Positions 19,062-28,101 of a DNA stretch of 64,000 nt are shown here, in pieces. The position numbers were made by a program, and so were the translations under genes. This DNA comes from Mycobacterium sp. IDR2000157661 (GTDB taxonomy: Bacteria > Actinomycetota > Actinomycetes > Mycobacteriales > Mycobacteriaceae): positions 3,286,001 through 3,350,000 of the forward strand of contig NZ_CP081006.1 of NCBI RefSeq assembly GCF_022317005.1, in the 5' to 3' direction. Position 1 is the first letter of the stretch, and each line of letters starts with the position of its first letter. Below the pieces are notes generated by a model that saw only the letters and a list, made by a program, of their open reading frames with translations, was not told the DNA's origin and did no database searches.

Positions 19062-20507
19062 ATGGCCGTCCGCCGGACCCGCCCACCGCAGCCGCTGGCC
19101 CCGCACGGCCTGCCCGGTCATCTCGTCGGGTTCGTCGAAGCGCTGCGGGGCCAGGGAATTTCGGTGGGACCGTCGGAGACCGTCGATGCGGGCCGGGTGA
19201 TGTCGGTGCTGGGTCTCGGCGACCGGGAGGTGTTGCGCGAGGGCATCGCCTGCGCGGTGCTGCGCCGTCCCGACCACCGCGACACCTACGACGCGATGTT
19301 CGACCTGTGGTTCCCCGCGGCGCTGGGCGCCAGGACCGTCGTCGTGGACCCCGATGCCGACGGCACCGACGATCAGGGGCTGCCGCCCGAGGACATCGAG
19401 GCCATGCGTTCGGCGCTGCTGGACATGCTCGCCGACAACGAGGACCTGGCCAATCTCGACGAACGGCTGGCCGCGATGATCGCCCAGATCGTCGAGGCAT
19501 ACGGGCGGTACAACTCCAGCCGCGGACCGTCGTACTCGTCGTATCAGGCGCTCAAGTCGATGAACCTCGACGATCTCGAGGGCCGGCTGCTTGCCGGTCT
19601 GCTCGCGCCGTACGGCGACGAGCCGACACCGACCCAGGAACAGATCGCCAAAGCCCTTGCCGCACAGCGCATCAACCAGTTGCGCAGGATGGTCGAGGCG
19701 GAGACGAAGCGGCGCACCGCCGAGCAGCTGGGTCGCGACCACGTGCAGATGTACGGTGTACCGCAGCTCACCGAGAACGTCGAGTTCCTGCGGGCCTCCG
19801 GCGAGCAGCTGCGCCAAATGCGCAAGGTCGTGCAACCGTTGGCGCGCACGCTGGCCACCCGGCTCGCGGTCAAGCGGCGTCGCTCGCGGGCCGGGGAGAT
19901 CGACCTGCGCAAGACGTTGCGCAAGTCGATGTCGACCGGCGGGGTGCCGATCGACGTGGTGCTCAAGAAGCCGCACCCGGCCCGCCCCGAGCTCGTCGTG
20001 CTCTGTGACGTCTCCGGGTCGGTCGCCGGATTCAGCCACTTCACCCTGATGCTCGTGCACGCGCTGCGCCAGCAGTTCTCCCGGGTGCGGGTGTTCGCCT
20101 TCATCGACACCACCGACGAGGTGACCGAATTGTTCGGTCCGGACGCCGACCTGGCGGTCGCGGTGCAGCGCATCACCCGCGAGGCCGGCGTGTACACCCG
20201 CGACGGACACTCCGACTACGGCCACGCGTTCGCGTCGTTCATGGACCGCTGGCCCAACGTGTTGTCACCGCGCAGTTCGCTGCTGGTGCTCGGCGACGGC
20301 CGCAACAACTATCGCAACCCCGAGCTCGAACTGCTGGCGCACATGGTCAACGCGAGCAGGCACGCCCACTGGCTGAACCCCGAACCGCGGCACCTGTGGG
20401 GCAGCGGTGACTCCGCGGTGCCGCGCTACTCCGAGGTCATCACCATGCACGAGTGCCGGTCGGCCAAGCAGCTGGCCGCGGTGATCGACCAGCTGCTGCC
20501 GGTCTGA
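19062..20507 (+). CDS. VWA-domain CoxE-like protein, MoxR partner
   Basis: 481-residue protein with a C-terminal von Willebrand factor A domain. The MIDAS motif DxSxS is intact in [16 protein letters not shown] (about residue 310), with downstream TDEVTELF and [10 protein letters not shown] providing the further metal-loop residues. The N-terminal two thirds is helical and charged (CoxE-like). It lies one base after the MoxR gene and forms with it the classical MoxR/VWA pair. The acted-on target is unknown. Confidence 0.9.
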   Translation: MAVRRTRPPQPLAPHGLPGHLVGFVEALRGQGISVGPSETVDAGRVMSVLGLGDREVLREGIACAVLRRPDHRDTYDAMFDLWFPAALGARTVVVDPDADGTDDQGLPPEDIEAMRSALLDMLADNEDLANLDERLAAMIAQIVEAYGRYNSSRGPSYSSYQALKSMNLDDLEGRLLAGLLAPYGDEPTPTQEQIAKALAAQRINQLRRMVEAETKRRTAEQLGRDHVQMYGVPQLTENVEFLRASGEQLRQMRKVVQPLARTLATRLAVKRRRSRAGEIDLRKTLRKSMSTGGVPIDVVLKKPHPARPELVVLCDVSGSVAGFSHFTLMLVHALRQQFSRVRVFAFIDTTDEVTELFGPDADLAVAVQRITREAGVYTRDGHSDYGHAFASFMDRWPNVLSPRSSLLVLGDGRNNYRNPELELLAHMVNASRHAHWLNPEPRHLWGSGDSAVPRYSEVITMHECRSAKQLAAVIDQLLPV

Positions 20508-20606
20508 TCCCCTTTTCGCCCAAACCGACGAATGGCTGCAAAAGTGCGAGAAGAACGCACCAAAATGTCGATGTCGGCAGCGGACGACCGGCTCCCGACG
20601 CTCCCG

Positions 20607-20612
20607 TAAGCT
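20607..20612 (+). promoter_or_regulatory. -10 element (TAAGCT) for leaderless nadD
   Basis: TAAGCT ends 8 bases before the GTG at 20621, placing transcription start at or within two bases of the start codon. No ribosome binding site is visible. The preceding 113-base gap contains only a weak hairpin (GTGCG/CGCAC near 20545) and no gene. Confidence 0.5.
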
Positions 20613-20620
20613 GGCTGTTC

Positions 20621-21244
20621 GTGGCTTATCGACGCAGGCTCGGCGTGATGGGTGGGACGTTCGACCCCATCCACAACGGCCACCTGGTCGCCGCCAGCGA
20701 GGTCGCCGAGCTGTTCGGGCTCGACGAGGTGGTGTTCGTGCCGACCGGGCAGCCGTGGCAGAAGCACCGCTACGTCAGCGCCGCCGAGGACCGCTACCTG
20801 ATGACCGTGATCGCGACCGCATCCAACCCGCGGTTCACGGTGAGCCGCGTCGACATCGACCGCGGCGGCCCCACCTACACCAAGGACACGCTGCGCGACC
20901 TGCGCGCGCTCAACCCGGGCGCCGATCTGTTCTTCATCACCGGCGCCGATGCGCTGGCCTCGATCCTGTCGTGGCAGAACTGGGAGGAGATGTTCTCGAT
21001 CGCCAGCTTCATCGGCGTCAGCAGGCCCGGCTATGAGCTCGACGGCAGGCACATCGCGGCTGCGATGACCGAGCTGCCCGCCGACGCTCTGCACCTCGTC
21101 GAGGTGCCCGCGCTGGCGATCTCGTCGACCGACTGCCGCAAGCGCGCCGAGGAGAACCGGCCGATCTGGTACTTGGTGCCCGACGGCGTTGTGCAGTACG
21201 TGGCCAAGCGCAAGCTCTATACGCCCCAACCGCTAGCGACTTAG
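20621..21244 (+). CDS. nadD: Nicotinate-nucleotide adenylyltransferase
   Basis: Joins nicotinate mononucleotide and ATP to give deamido-NAD, the substrate of NadE encoded at 12359. It is 207 residues. The nucleotidyltransferase signature [16 protein letters not shown] (T/HxGH) lies near the N-terminus, with [40 protein letters not shown] and the C-terminal [15 protein letters not shown] 20621 (protein [12 protein letters not shown]) is chosen because the family starts just before RRLGVMGG and a TAAGCT -10 box makes it leaderless; the frame is open further upstream without homology. rsfS follows 12 bases later. Confidence 0.96.
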   Translation: MAYRRRLGVMGGTFDPIHNGHLVAASEVAELFGLDEVVFVPTGQPWQKHRYVSAAEDRYLMTVIATASNPRFTVSRVDIDRGGPTYTKDTLRDLRALNPGADLFFITGADALASILSWQNWEEMFSIASFIGVSRPGYELDGRHIAAAMTELPADALHLVEVPALAISSTDCRKRAEENRPIWYLVPDGVVQYVAKRKLYTPQPLAT

Positions 21245-21256
21245 GGAAAACAACCA

Positions 21257-21625
21257 ATGAGTGCCTCAGACGAAGCCGTCAGCATGGCCACGGTGGCCGC
21301 GCAGGCTGCCGCGTCCAAACTCGCCGACGACGTGGTCGTCATCGACGTGTCCGGACAACTCGTGATCACCGACTGCTTCGTGATCGCCTCGGCGTCCAAT
21401 GAGCGCCAGGTCAACGCGATCGTCGACGAGGTCGAGGAGAAGATGCGCCAGGCCGGCCACAAGCCCGCCCGGCGGGAGGGCGCCCGGGAAGGCCGCTGGA
21501 CGCTGCTGGACTACGTCGACATCGTGGTGCACATCCAGCATCAGGACGAGCGCAACTTCTATGCGCTGGACCGGCTCTGGCGCGACTGCCCGACGCTGCC
21601 CATCGATCTGGACGGACACTCGTGA
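21257..21625 (+). CDS. rsfS: Ribosome silencing factor RsfS
   Basis: Binds ribosomal protein L14 and blocks joining of the ribosomal subunits when nutrients are scarce. It is 122 residues, with the family features DDVVVIDVSGQLVITDCFVI, ASNERQVNAIVDEVEE and the WTLLDYVDIVVHIQ core. The nadD-rsfS order is widely conserved. GGGAAAA-type weak SD precedes the ATG. The stop overlaps the gpgP GTG (GTGA), so translation is probably coupled. Confidence 0.96.
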   Translation: MSASDEAVSMATVAAQAAASKLADDVVVIDVSGQLVITDCFVIASASNERQVNAIVDEVEEKMRQAGHKPARREGAREGRWTLLDYVDIVVHIQHQDERNFYALDRLWRDCPTLPIDLDGHS

Positions 21626-22290
21626 GGATCCGCCGCCTGGTCATGCTGCGGCACGGGCAGACCGAGTACAACGCGGGCAGCCGCATGCAGGGCCAGCTCG
21701 ACACCGACCTGTCCGATCTCGGTCGTGAGCAGGCCGTCGCGGCCGCCGAAGTGCTGGCCAAACGCCAACCGCTGGTGATCATGTCGTCGGATCTGCGCAG
21801 GGCGCTCGACACCGCGGTGTCGCTCGGCGAACACGCCGGGATGCCGGTGCTGGTCGACCCCCGGCTGCGCGAGACGCACCTCGGCGAGTGGCAGGGCTTG
21901 ACCCACCTCGAGGTGGACGCCGTCGCGCCCGGCGCCCGGCTGGCGTGGCGCAACGACTCGCGCTGGGCGCCCCCCGGCGGCGAGAGCCGCGTCGACGTCG
22001 CGGAGCGCAGCATGCCGCTGGTCACCGAACTGATTGCCGGCCAACACGAGTGGGGATACGACCAGTCGGACCGACCGGTGGTACTGGTGGCCCACGGCGG
22101 GCTGATCGCTGCGCTGACGGCGGCGTTGCTGGGCCTGCCGGTCGACAACTGGCCGATCCTCGGCGGCATGGGAAATGCCAGCTGGGTGCAGCTGTCCGGA
22201 CACAGCGCGCCGGACGCCTCGGCCGAGCAGATCCGCTGGCGCCTCGACGTGTGGAACGCCTCGGCACAGGTGGCCACCGATGTCCTCTGA
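21622..22290 (+). CDS. gpgP: Glucosyl-3-phosphoglycerate phosphatase (histidine phosphatase)
   Basis: Histidine-phosphatase superfamily enzyme of 222 residues. The RHG motif [10 protein letters not shown] puts the phosphorylated His at H11; [12 protein letters not shown] carries the acid Glu and VLVAHGG the second His. It matches M. tuberculosis Rv2419c, characterised as the phosphatase that makes glucosylglycerate for methylglucose lipopolysaccharides. The next gene, octT, acts in the same pathway and overlaps it by 11 bases, which supports the assignment over a general phosphoglycerate mutase. GTG start in a GTGA overlap with rsfS. Confidence 0.92.
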   Translation: MRIRRLVMLRHGQTEYNAGSRMQGQLDTDLSDLGREQAVAAAEVLAKRQPLVIMSSDLRRALDTAVSLGEHAGMPVLVDPRLRETHLGEWQGLTHLEVDAVAPGARLAWRNDSRWAPPGGESRVDVAERSMPLVTELIAGQHEWGYDQSDRPVVLVAHGGLIAALTAALLGLPVDNWPILGGMGNASWVQLSGHSAPDASAEQIRWRLDVWNASAQVATDVL

Positions 22291-23011
22291 TCCGGCCGGT
22301 CGGCCGACCCTGCTCGTCTTCTGTGACTCGTTGTCCTACTACGGACCCGAGGGCGGGTTGCCCGCCGACGATCCTCGCATCTGGCCCAACATCGTTGCGG
22401 CGCAACTCGACTGGGACGTCGAAGTGATCGGTCGGATCGGCTGGACATGCCGCGATGTGTGGTGGGCGGCCACCCAGGATCCCCGGGCGTGGGCGGCGCT
22501 GCCGCGTGCGGGCGCGGTCGTGTTCGCCACGGGCGGGATGGACTCGCTGCCCTCGCCGCTGCCCACCGCGATGCGCGAGCTGATCCGCTACGTGCGGCCA
22601 CCGCTGTTGCGGCGCTGGGTGCGCGACGGCTACTGCTGGGTGCAACCGCGGCTGTCACCGGTCTCGCGCGCGGCGCTGCCACCGCATCTGACCGCCGAGT
22701 ACCTCGAGATGACGAGGGCTGCAATCGATTTCAACCGGCCCGGCATTCCGGTCGTCGCCTGCCTGCCGTCGGTGCACATCGCCGACACGTACGGCAGGGC
22801 GCATCACGGTCGTGAGGGGACCGTGGCCGCCATCACCGAATGGGCCGGACGACACAACGTTCCGCTGGTCGACCTCAAGGCCGCCGTCGGGGAGTACGTC
22901 ATGAGCGGGCAGGGCAATCCCGACGGGATCCACTGGAACTTCCAGGCGCATCAGGAGGTGGCGGACCTGATGGTCAAGGCGCTCGCGGAGGCCGGTGTGC
23001 CGTGCCGGTGA
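22280..23011 (+). CDS. octT: SGNH-type diglucosylglycerate octanoyltransferase
   Basis: 243-residue SGNH/GDSL-fold acyltransferase expected to octanoylate diglucosylglycerate in methylglucose lipopolysaccharide synthesis, as shown for M. tuberculosis Rv2418c. The nucleophile region is [12 protein letters not shown] near the N-terminus. Block V with catalytic Asp and His is [13 protein letters not shown] near the end. ATG 22280 (protein [13 protein letters not shown]) overlaps the end of gpgP by 11 bases and its own end overlaps degV by 10 bases; longer upstream frame is rejected as gpgP shadow. Confidence 0.88.
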   Translation: MSSDPAGRPTLLVFCDSLSYYGPEGGLPADDPRIWPNIVAAQLDWDVEVIGRIGWTCRDVWWAATQDPRAWAALPRAGAVVFATGGMDSLPSPLPTAMRELIRYVRPPLLRRWVRDGYCWVQPRLSPVSRAALPPHLTAEYLEMTRAAIDFNRPGIPVVACLPSVHIADTYGRAHHGREGTVAAITEWAGRHNVPLVDLKAAVGEYVMSGQGNPDGIHWNFQAHQEVADLMVKALAEAGVPCR

Positions 23012-23838
23012 TCGTGGTCACCGACTCGTCGGCGCGGTTGCCTGCCGACGAGTGCAAGCAGTGGGACATCCGCCAGGTGCCGTTGCACATCCTCGTGGAC
23101 ATGGTCGACCTGCGCGACGGCGTCGACGAGGTGCCCTACGACGTGCACGATGTCGTCCGTGCCAGCACCGCAGGCGCCACGCCGGCCGACCTGACCGAGG
23201 CATACCGGCAGGCCCTGCACGACAGCGGCGGTGACGGCGTGGTCGCGGTACACATCTCGGCCGCGTTGTCGAGCTCCTACAGCTCGGCGGTGCAGGCTGC
23301 CCGCGAATTCGGATCGGCGGTGCGGGTGGTCAACTCGCGGTCGGCCGCGATGGGCGTGGGGTTCACGGCGTTGGCCGCAGCAAGGTGTGCCGCGACCGGA
23401 GCAGAGCTGGACGCCGTCGAGACGGCGGCGCGCTCGGCGATCGAGCGCACGAGCGCGTTCATCGTGGTGCACCGGCTGGACAACCTGCGCCGCAGCGGTC
23501 GAATCGGCACCGCCGCCTCGTGGCTGGGCACCGCCCTGTCGGTCAAGCCGCTGTTGTGCCTCGACGTCGACGGACGGCTGGTGCTCGACCAGCGCATCCG
23601 GACCGTCAGCAAGGCCCACGCCACGATGGTCGATCGGGTCGCCGAGACCGTCGGTGAGCGGCGGGCGGCGATTGCGGTGCACCACGTCGACAACCACGAC
23701 GGCGCCGACGAGGTGGGTGCCGCCCTGACCGACCGGCTGCCGCAGATCGAGTCCCTCACCGTGACCGACATGGGCCCCGTGCTGTCTGTGCACCTCGGCG
23801 GCGGCGCGATCGGCGTCGTCGTCCACATCTCTGACTGA
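23002..23838 (+). CDS. DegV-family fatty-acid-binding protein
   Basis: 278-residue DegV (FakB-like) protein that binds a fatty acid in its cleft. In Firmicutes such proteins present acyl chains to a FakA kinase; none is seen here. Features: [12 protein letters not shown] start, [10 protein letters not shown], the TAGATPADL motif, [26 protein letters not shown] and [30 protein letters not shown] 23002 matches the family N-terminus; GTG 23008 in a GTGA overlap with octT is an alternative. Corresponds to M. tuberculosis Rv2417c. The eis gene that follows it in M. tuberculosis is absent here. Confidence 0.92.
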   Translation: MPVIVVTDSSARLPADECKQWDIRQVPLHILVDMVDLRDGVDEVPYDVHDVVRASTAGATPADLTEAYRQALHDSGGDGVVAVHISAALSSSYSSAVQAAREFGSAVRVVNSRSAAMGVGFTALAAARCAATGAELDAVETAARSAIERTSAFIVVHRLDNLRRSGRIGTAASWLGTALSVKPLLCLDVDGRLVLDQRIRTVSKAHATMVDRVAETVGERRAAIAVHHVDNHDGADEVGAALTDRLPQIESLTVTDMGPVLSVHLGGGAIGVVVHISD

Positions 23839-23880
23839 GCGCACGCGGGCGGATCCGGGGGTGCCTTGCCCGGCAACTCG

Positions 23881-23896
23881 GTAAGTGCTAACTTAC
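23881..23896 (+). promoter_or_regulatory. Palindromic operator overlapping the -10 box of the ArsR-type gene
   Basis: GTAAGT-GCTA-ACTTAC is a perfect 6-bp inverted repeat. It contains TAACTT (23889-23894), a TANNNT -10 element ending 7 bases before the GTG at 23902. The regulator encoded immediately downstream is the likely ligand, giving autorepression. Confidence 0.6.
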
Positions 23897-23901
23897 GGTT
23901 C

Positions 23902-24222
23902 GTGGTGACTTACCAAGACGCCGACGCCTGGGTCGCGATGGCCGACCGGACGCGGCGTTCGATCGTCGAACGACTGGCGCACGGCCCGTCGGCGGTGGGC
24001 GAACTGGCCCGCGACCTCCCGGTCAGCAGGCCGGCGGTGTCCCAACACCTCAAGGTGCTCAAGCGCGCCGGACTGGTGTGTGACCGCGCCGACGGCACCC
24101 GCCGGGTCTACCAACTCGACCCGTCCGGGCTCGAAGCGATGCGCGCCGAACTCGACCGGTTCTGGTCCCAGGCGCTTTCGGGCTTCAAGGAGATCGTCGA
24201 AGCAGAAGGAGACACGACATGA
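23902..24222 (+). CDS. ArsR-family winged-helix regulator
   Basis: 106-residue HTH regulator. The winged-helix region is ADRTRRSIVERLAHGPSAVGELARDLPVSRPAVSQHLKVLKRAGLV, with wing DRADGTRRVYQL. It lacks the Cys metal sites of metal-sensing ArsR proteins and belongs to the group paired with SRPBCC proteins. GTG 23902 is chosen: it is leaderless behind TAACTT and a palindromic operator (23881-23896). The stop overlaps the next ATG (ATGA), forming a three-gene operon with an AHSA1/SRPBCC protein and a maleylpyruvate-isomerase-like protein. Confidence 0.88.
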   Translation: MVTYQDADAWVAMADRTRRSIVERLAHGPSAVGELARDLPVSRPAVSQHLKVLKRAGLVCDRADGTRRVYQLDPSGLEAMRAELDRFWSQALSGFKEIVEAEGDTT

Positions 24223-24701
24223 TGCCTGCTCAATCCGCCACCGTGCGCCACGAGATCATGGTCGACGCACCCGTCGAACGAGCGTTTCGGGTGTTCACCG
24301 AGCGGTTCGGCGACTTCAAGCCGCGCGAGCACAACCTGTTGAGCGTGCCGATCGCCGAAACGGTCTTCGAGGCCCACGTCGGCGGCCACATCTACGACCG
24401 CGGCGTGGACGGCAGCCTGTGCAAGTGGGCGCGCATCCTCGCCTACGAGCCGCCGAACCGGGTGGTTTTCACCTGGGACATCGGGCCTACGTGGCAGGTG
24501 GTGGCTGACCTCACGCGGACCAGCGAGGTCGAGGTCGTGTTCTCCGCTGAGGCCGGCCACCGCACGCGTGTCCGCCTCGAGCACCGCCACATCGACCGGC
24601 ACGGCGACGGCTGGGAGTCGGTCGCCGCGGGCGTCGACGGCGACGGCGGCTGGCCGCTGTATCTGCGCCGCTTCGACGACCTCCAGCGCGGCGCCGCGTG
24701 A
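24219..24701 (+). CDS. SRPBCC (AHSA1-type) domain protein
   Basis: 160-residue START-like/AHSA1 hydrophobic-ligand fold: VRHEIMVDAPVERAFRVFTERFGDF at the start and WDIGPTW, EVEVVF and GWESVAAGVDGDGGWPLYLRRF near the end are typical. Ligand is unknown. It is the usual partner of this kind of ArsR regulator; such pairs respond to unknown small molecules. ATG 24219 has GAAGGAG 7 bases upstream and overlaps the arsR stop; a second ATG follows at 24222. The stop overlaps the next gene (GTGA). Confidence 0.88.
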   Translation: MMPAQSATVRHEIMVDAPVERAFRVFTERFGDFKPREHNLLSVPIAETVFEAHVGGHIYDRGVDGSLCKWARILAYEPPNRVVFTWDIGPTWQVVADLTRTSEVEVVFSAEAGHRTRVRLEHRHIDRHGDGWESVAAGVDGDGGWPLYLRRFDDLQRGAA

Positions 24702-25321
24702 CGATGACCACCGACATGATGGACATGGCGCGCGCCGAGCGGGCCGAGCTCGCGCAGTTCCTCGCCGGGCTGGCCCCTCCGGACTGGGACACCCCGAGCC
24801 TGTGTACCGGCTGGACCGTCAAAGATGTTGTGGCGCATGTGATCAGCTACGAAGAACTGGGCTTCGGCGGCCTGGTGCGACGATTCGCCAAGGGATGGGT
24901 GGTGCGGGCCAATCAGGTCGGGGTCGATGAACTGTCCCCGTTGTCACCGGATCAGTTGCTCGATCAGCTGAACCGGCATCTGTACCCGTCCGGACTGACC
25001 GCCGGCTTCGGCGGCATGATCGCGCTTGTCGACGGCACGATCCACCACCAGGACATCCGCCGAGCCCTGCAGCGGCCCAGGGATGTTCCCGTCGCGCGCC
25101 TCGCAAAGGTGCTGCCGCTGATCCCCGGCAATCCGCGGCTCGGGGCCGGACGGCGGATCCGTGGGCTGCGGTTGCGGGCCACCGACATCGACTGGGCGCG
25201 CGGTCGCGGTCCGGAGGTGAGCGGTCCGGGTGAGGCGCTGATGATGGCGATGACGGGTCGACGCGACGCGTTGTCCGACCTGGATGGTCCCGGCAGAACG
25301 ACGCTGGCTCAACGTCTTTGA
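24698..25321 (+). CDS. Maleylpyruvate isomerase-like (DinB fold) protein
   Basis: 207-residue protein of the mycothiol-dependent maleylpyruvate isomerase N-terminal/DinB-like family: RAELAQFLAGLAPPDWDTPSLCTGWTVKDVVAHVISYEELGFG at the start, with metal-ligand His in AHV and in TIHHQDIRRAL. Mycothiol-linked reactions are known for the family; here the substrate is unknown. It is cotranscribed (GTGA overlap) with the ArsR and SRPBCC genes, suggesting a small-molecule stress or detoxification operon. Convergent with the next gene. Confidence 0.85.
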   Translation: MTMTTDMMDMARAERAELAQFLAGLAPPDWDTPSLCTGWTVKDVVAHVISYEELGFGGLVRRFAKGWVVRANQVGVDELSPLSPDQLLDQLNRHLYPSGLTAGFGGMIALVDGTIHHQDIRRALQRPRDVPVARLAKVLPLIPGNPRLGAGRRIRGLRLRATDIDWARGRGPEVSGPGEALMMAMTGRRDALSDLDGPGRTTLAQRL

Positions 25322-25332
25322 AAACGACGCGT

Positions 25333-26391
25333 CTACACCGCAACCCGGCCGGTCACCGGCGGCAGGTCCTTCAGCGTCACGATGCCGGGCGGTGCGGCGA
25401 CCACCGCAGGCACCGCGTTGGTGACCGGCAGCGCGGTGTAGATCATGCCGAGTCCCATGAAGCCCGGCTCGGTCCAGTCCTCGGGCGGCAGGCAGTGCAG
25501 CACGGTGCGCATGTTCGGCAGCCCGAAGACCTGGATGACGTGTCCGTGCTCGAGCGGGTTCGGCGGAGTGACATGCTCGCCCATGATCCAGTTGAAACCC
25601 ACACTGACGACGTTCTTCTCGCCGACCCAGCCGCGGTGGTAGCCGTGGACCCCGGCGACGGTGCCCGCCGGGATACGCATGAATCCGAGATCGGAATCGC
25701 CGGTGGAAGTTGTGAAGGTCACGTCGAAGGTCATGCGGTCCAGGTGGGCGCCGATGGCGTCGGCCATCATCGCCGCCGATTCGGCGAACACCTCACTCTC
25801 GCGCCGCACGCTCTCCGCCAGACCCGGCGTGTCCGGGTCCTGAGAGAACCCCATCGCGGTCTGCGTGCCGGCCGACTCGTAGGTCGAGCAGTCGACGGAC
25901 TCGGTGATGCGGATTTCGTCGACCCGCTCACAAGCCCCGCTGAGCACCATGCCGACCATATTGGTCATACCGGGATGTGCTCCGCTGCCGAAGATCGTCG
26001 AACCGCCCTTCTCGCAGGCCTTTCGGATGCGCCCGAGATCCTCGGGAGTCTGCTTGCCGCCGGTGATCCACGCCGCACTGGAGCAGACGTTGACGCCCGC
26101 TTCGAGCAGCCTGCACAACTCGTCGACGTTGGGCCACAGCGGGTTGTAACAACACGCGTCGGGCCGTTGCGCAAGCAGCGCATCGATGTCGTTGGTCGCT
26201 GTCACGCCGGTCGGTTCGGGCCATCCGGCGAGCTCGGCCGCGTCGACGCCGACCTTGTCCGCGCCATGGGCATAGACGCCTACCAGTTCCATGTCGCCTC
26301 GGCCGATGATGGCGTGCAGCGACCGGCGGCCGATGTTGCCGGTGGTCCATTGGATGACACGAATCGGCTTGTCGGCGGTCGGTGTCGACAT
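25333..26391 (-). CDS. NAD(P)-binding dihydrodipicolinate-reductase-like protein
   Basis: 352-residue oxidoreductase. The Rossmann motif IRVIQWTTGNIGRRSLHAII is at residues 9-28; the rest resembles the actinobacterial family with a dihydrodipicolinate reductase N-terminal domain and a 2,4-diaminopentanoate dehydrogenase-like C-terminus (SGAHPGMTNMVGMVLSGA, GFMRIPAGTVAGVHGY). It is too long and lacks the lysine-pathway residues for DapB, so the substrate is unknown. ATG 26391 has GAGGAGAGG about 8 bases upstream. It stands alone between a convergent operon and a codirectional membrane gene. It is not in the M. tuberculosis order recalled here. Confidence 0.8.
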   Translation of the reverse strand: MSTPTADKPIRVIQWTTGNIGRRSLHAIIGRGDMELVGVYAHGADKVGVDAAELAGWPEPTGVTATNDIDALLAQRPDACCYNPLWPNVDELCRLLEAGVNVCSSAAWITGGKQTPEDLGRIRKACEKGGSTIFGSGAHPGMTNMVGMVLSGACERVDEIRITESVDCSTYESAGTQTAMGFSQDPDTPGLAESVRRESEVFAESAAMMADAIGAHLDRMTFDVTFTTSTGDSDLGFMRIPAGTVAGVHGYHRGWVGEKNVVSVGFNWIMGEHVTPPNPLEHGHVIQVFGLPNMRTVLHCLPPEDWTEPGFMGLGMIYTALPVTNAVPAVVAAPPGIVTLKDLPPVTGRVAV

Positions 26392-26458
26392 GGTTCGGCC
26401 TCTCCTCGGCGTCCGGGTTGTCCACGACAGTAGCTCTCGTGGGGTCGACGACCGGTAT

Positions 26459-27160
26459 TCAGTCAGCGGATTCGTCGGCCGCGGCGGTGTCGCCGGTGTC
26501 GGGGGCCTCGTCCGCGCCCGGCCGATCCGCGGTCACCGTGTCGAGGGACAGCGCGACGCCGAGGGCCAGGAAGAAGGCGATGAACAGCGGCCCGCCCAGA
26601 TAGAAGTTCATGGGCCCCCCGGGTGAGATGAAGCTGCCGGGCGGGCCGATGATCGTGATGGTCTCGATCAGCTGCTCGACGGCGAAGACGGCGGCCACGA
26701 TGCCGAGCCACCGCGGCAGGCGCCCCTCGTTGGCCGCCATGAGAATCGGCGCCGCCACCAAGATGTTGGCCGCGGTGAGCACCGGCCCCCACATCGCCAA
26801 CACGTCGGCGATGGTGCGTGCGGTCGCCGAGCCGAGTTCATTCGGATGCAGGGCGATCCCTGCGGTGAACCACGTGACGATACTGATTTCGGCCAGCACG
26901 AGGGCGGCGCCGATGGTGAACATGTGCGCGTACGGCCCGGTCAGCCGGTGCCGGGCATGGCTGAGCACCACCACCAACGCGAGTGCCCCGAACGTCGCCA
27001 GCAACGCTTGCGTACGCATTCCGCCGGAATGCTCGTTGACATGGGTGACGATGTCGTAGCCGGCCCTGTCGATGCCGGGCAGGGTCGGGACCGTGGTCAG
27101 CGCGGCGGTGTAGAGCACCGCGAATGCGATGGCGGCGACCATCGGCACTCGACGATCCAC
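26459..27160 (-). CDS. Multi-pass membrane protein of unknown function
   Basis: 233-residue protein with about six hydrophobic helices: VPMVAAIAFAVLYTAALTTV, ALLATFGALALVVVLS, MFTIGAALVLAEISIVTWF, VLTAANILVAAPILMA, LGIVAAVFAVEQLIETITI and GPLFIAFFLALGVALS. An acidic, Ala/Asp-rich C-terminal tail follows. No motif was recognised. GTG 27160 is chosen because TACGAT (27168-27173 on this strand) ends 7 bases before it, making it leaderless; a TTG at 27193 would lengthen the protein by 11 residues. It is divergent from comEA. Confidence 0.7.
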   Translation of the reverse strand: MDRRVPMVAAIAFAVLYTAALTTVPTLPGIDRAGYDIVTHVNEHSGGMRTQALLATFGALALVVVLSHARHRLTGPYAHMFTIGAALVLAEISIVTWFTAGIALHPNELGSATARTIADVLAMWGPVLTAANILVAAPILMAANEGRLPRWLGIVAAVFAVEQLIETITIIGPPGSFISPGGPMNFYLGGPLFIAFFLALGVALSLDTVTADRPGADEAPDTGDTAAADESAD

Positions 27161-27167
27161 AGCAAGG

Positions 27168-27173
27168 ATCGTA
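27168..27173 (-). promoter_or_regulatory. -10 element (TACGAT) for leaderless membrane-protein gene
   Basis: On the minus strand TACGAT is followed by seven bases and then GTG 27160, the spacing expected for leaderless initiation. No ribosome binding site is seen. Confidence 0.45.
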
Positions 27174-27260
27174 GACACCCGCGTTATCCCCAACGCTGAT
27201 TTGCTCCACAGGGCGCGTCGCGCGGGACGCTCGCGGGGGCCGGGAGTCGGTGCCCCGACC

Positions 27261-27266
27261 TACGTT
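27261..27266 (+). promoter_or_regulatory. -10 element (TACGTT) for leaderless comEA
   Basis: TACGTT is followed by seven bases and the ATG at 27274. No ribosome binding site precedes that ATG, so comEA is probably leaderless. The divergent membrane-protein promoter lies about 90 bases away. Confidence 0.5.
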
Positions 27267-27273
27267 TCCTGAC

Positions 27274-28101
27274 ATGCGAACCGAACTCGCGGCCCAGCGC
27301 CTGCACCACCGGTTGGGGGCCGAACCCGAAGCCGAAGCAGGTACCGGTGACGACGAGGACCGTCCTGCCGACACCGCCTTGACCCGCTGGCTGCCCGAAC
27401 CCGAACCGGGCGGCGCCCCGGGTTGGCTCTCGGCGGTGCGGGCCGACCCCGGGCGCGCCGGAGTCGCGGCGCTGGCCGTGGTGGGTGTCGTGGCGGTGCT
27501 GGTGACGGTGTTCGCGCTGGTGCGGGACAACACCCCCGCGGTGGCGTCGGCCAAACTGCCGCCGGTACAAGCGGTTTCCACGCCCAGTCCGACGCCACCC
27601 GCCGCCGGGCCCGTCGTGGTCAGCGTCGTCGGCCTGGTGCACAAGCCGGGCCTGGTCACGCTCGACGCCGGTGCACGGATCGCCGATGCGCTGCAGGCCG
27701 CCGGTGGGCCACTGGACGGAGCGGATGTAGTGGGCCTCAACATGGCGCGACGGGTCGCCGACGGTGAGCAGATCGTCGTGGGGATCGCTGCCCCGCCGGG
27801 TGAGCCGGTCACGATGGGCAGCTCGATCAGCGGGGGCGCCGCGGCGGCCGCACCGTCCGCCGCGCCCGCGAGCGGTGGTGGCGCTCACCGGGCCGATGCG
27901 GGGCCGACCGGCTCGATCGACCTCAACACGGCCACCGCCGAGGAACTCGACACCCTGCCCGGCATCGGCCCAGTGACCGCCGCCGCAATCGTCGCGTGGC
28001 GCGACGCCAACGGAAAGTTCGCCAGCGTCGAGCAACTCGCCGATGTCGACGGCATCGGACCCGCGCGGCTGGAGAAGTTGCGCAACCTGGTCCATGTGTG
28101 A
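27274..28101 (+). CDS. comEA: ComEA-like DNA-binding membrane protein
   Basis: 275-residue protein with a cytoplasmic acidic N-terminus, one membrane helix (AGVAALAVVGVVAVLVTVFALV, about residues 63-84), an SLBB-type domain (VVVSVVGLVHKPGLVTLDAGARIADAL), an Ala/Gly-rich linker, and two helix-hairpin-helix motifs at the C-terminus (IDLNTATAEELDTLPGIGPV, then QLADVDGIGPARLEKLRNLV). HhH domains bind double-stranded DNA in DNA-uptake systems. The next gene is comEC (GTGA overlap). Natural competence is not established for this group, so the in vivo role is open. ATG 27274 is chosen as leaderless; GTG 27250 is the alternative. Confidence 0.9.
   Translation: MRTELAAQRLHHRLGAEPEAEAGTGDDEDRPADTALTRWLPEPEPGGAPGWLSAVRADPGRAGVAALAVVGVVAVLVTVFALVRDNTPAVASAKLPPVQAVSTPSPTPPAAGPVVVSVVGLVHKPGLVTLDAGARIADALQAAGGPLDGADVVGLNMARRVADGEQIVVGIAAPPGEPVTMGSSISGGAAAAAPSAAPASGGGAHRADAGPTGSIDLNTATAEELDTLPGIGPVTAAAIVAWRDANGKFASVEQLADVDGIGPARLEKLRNLVHV

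Noticed and set aside
20543..20559. Weak hairpin GTGCG/CGCAC after the VWA gene as terminator
   Set aside because: Only 5 bp and no U-run; too weak to call.
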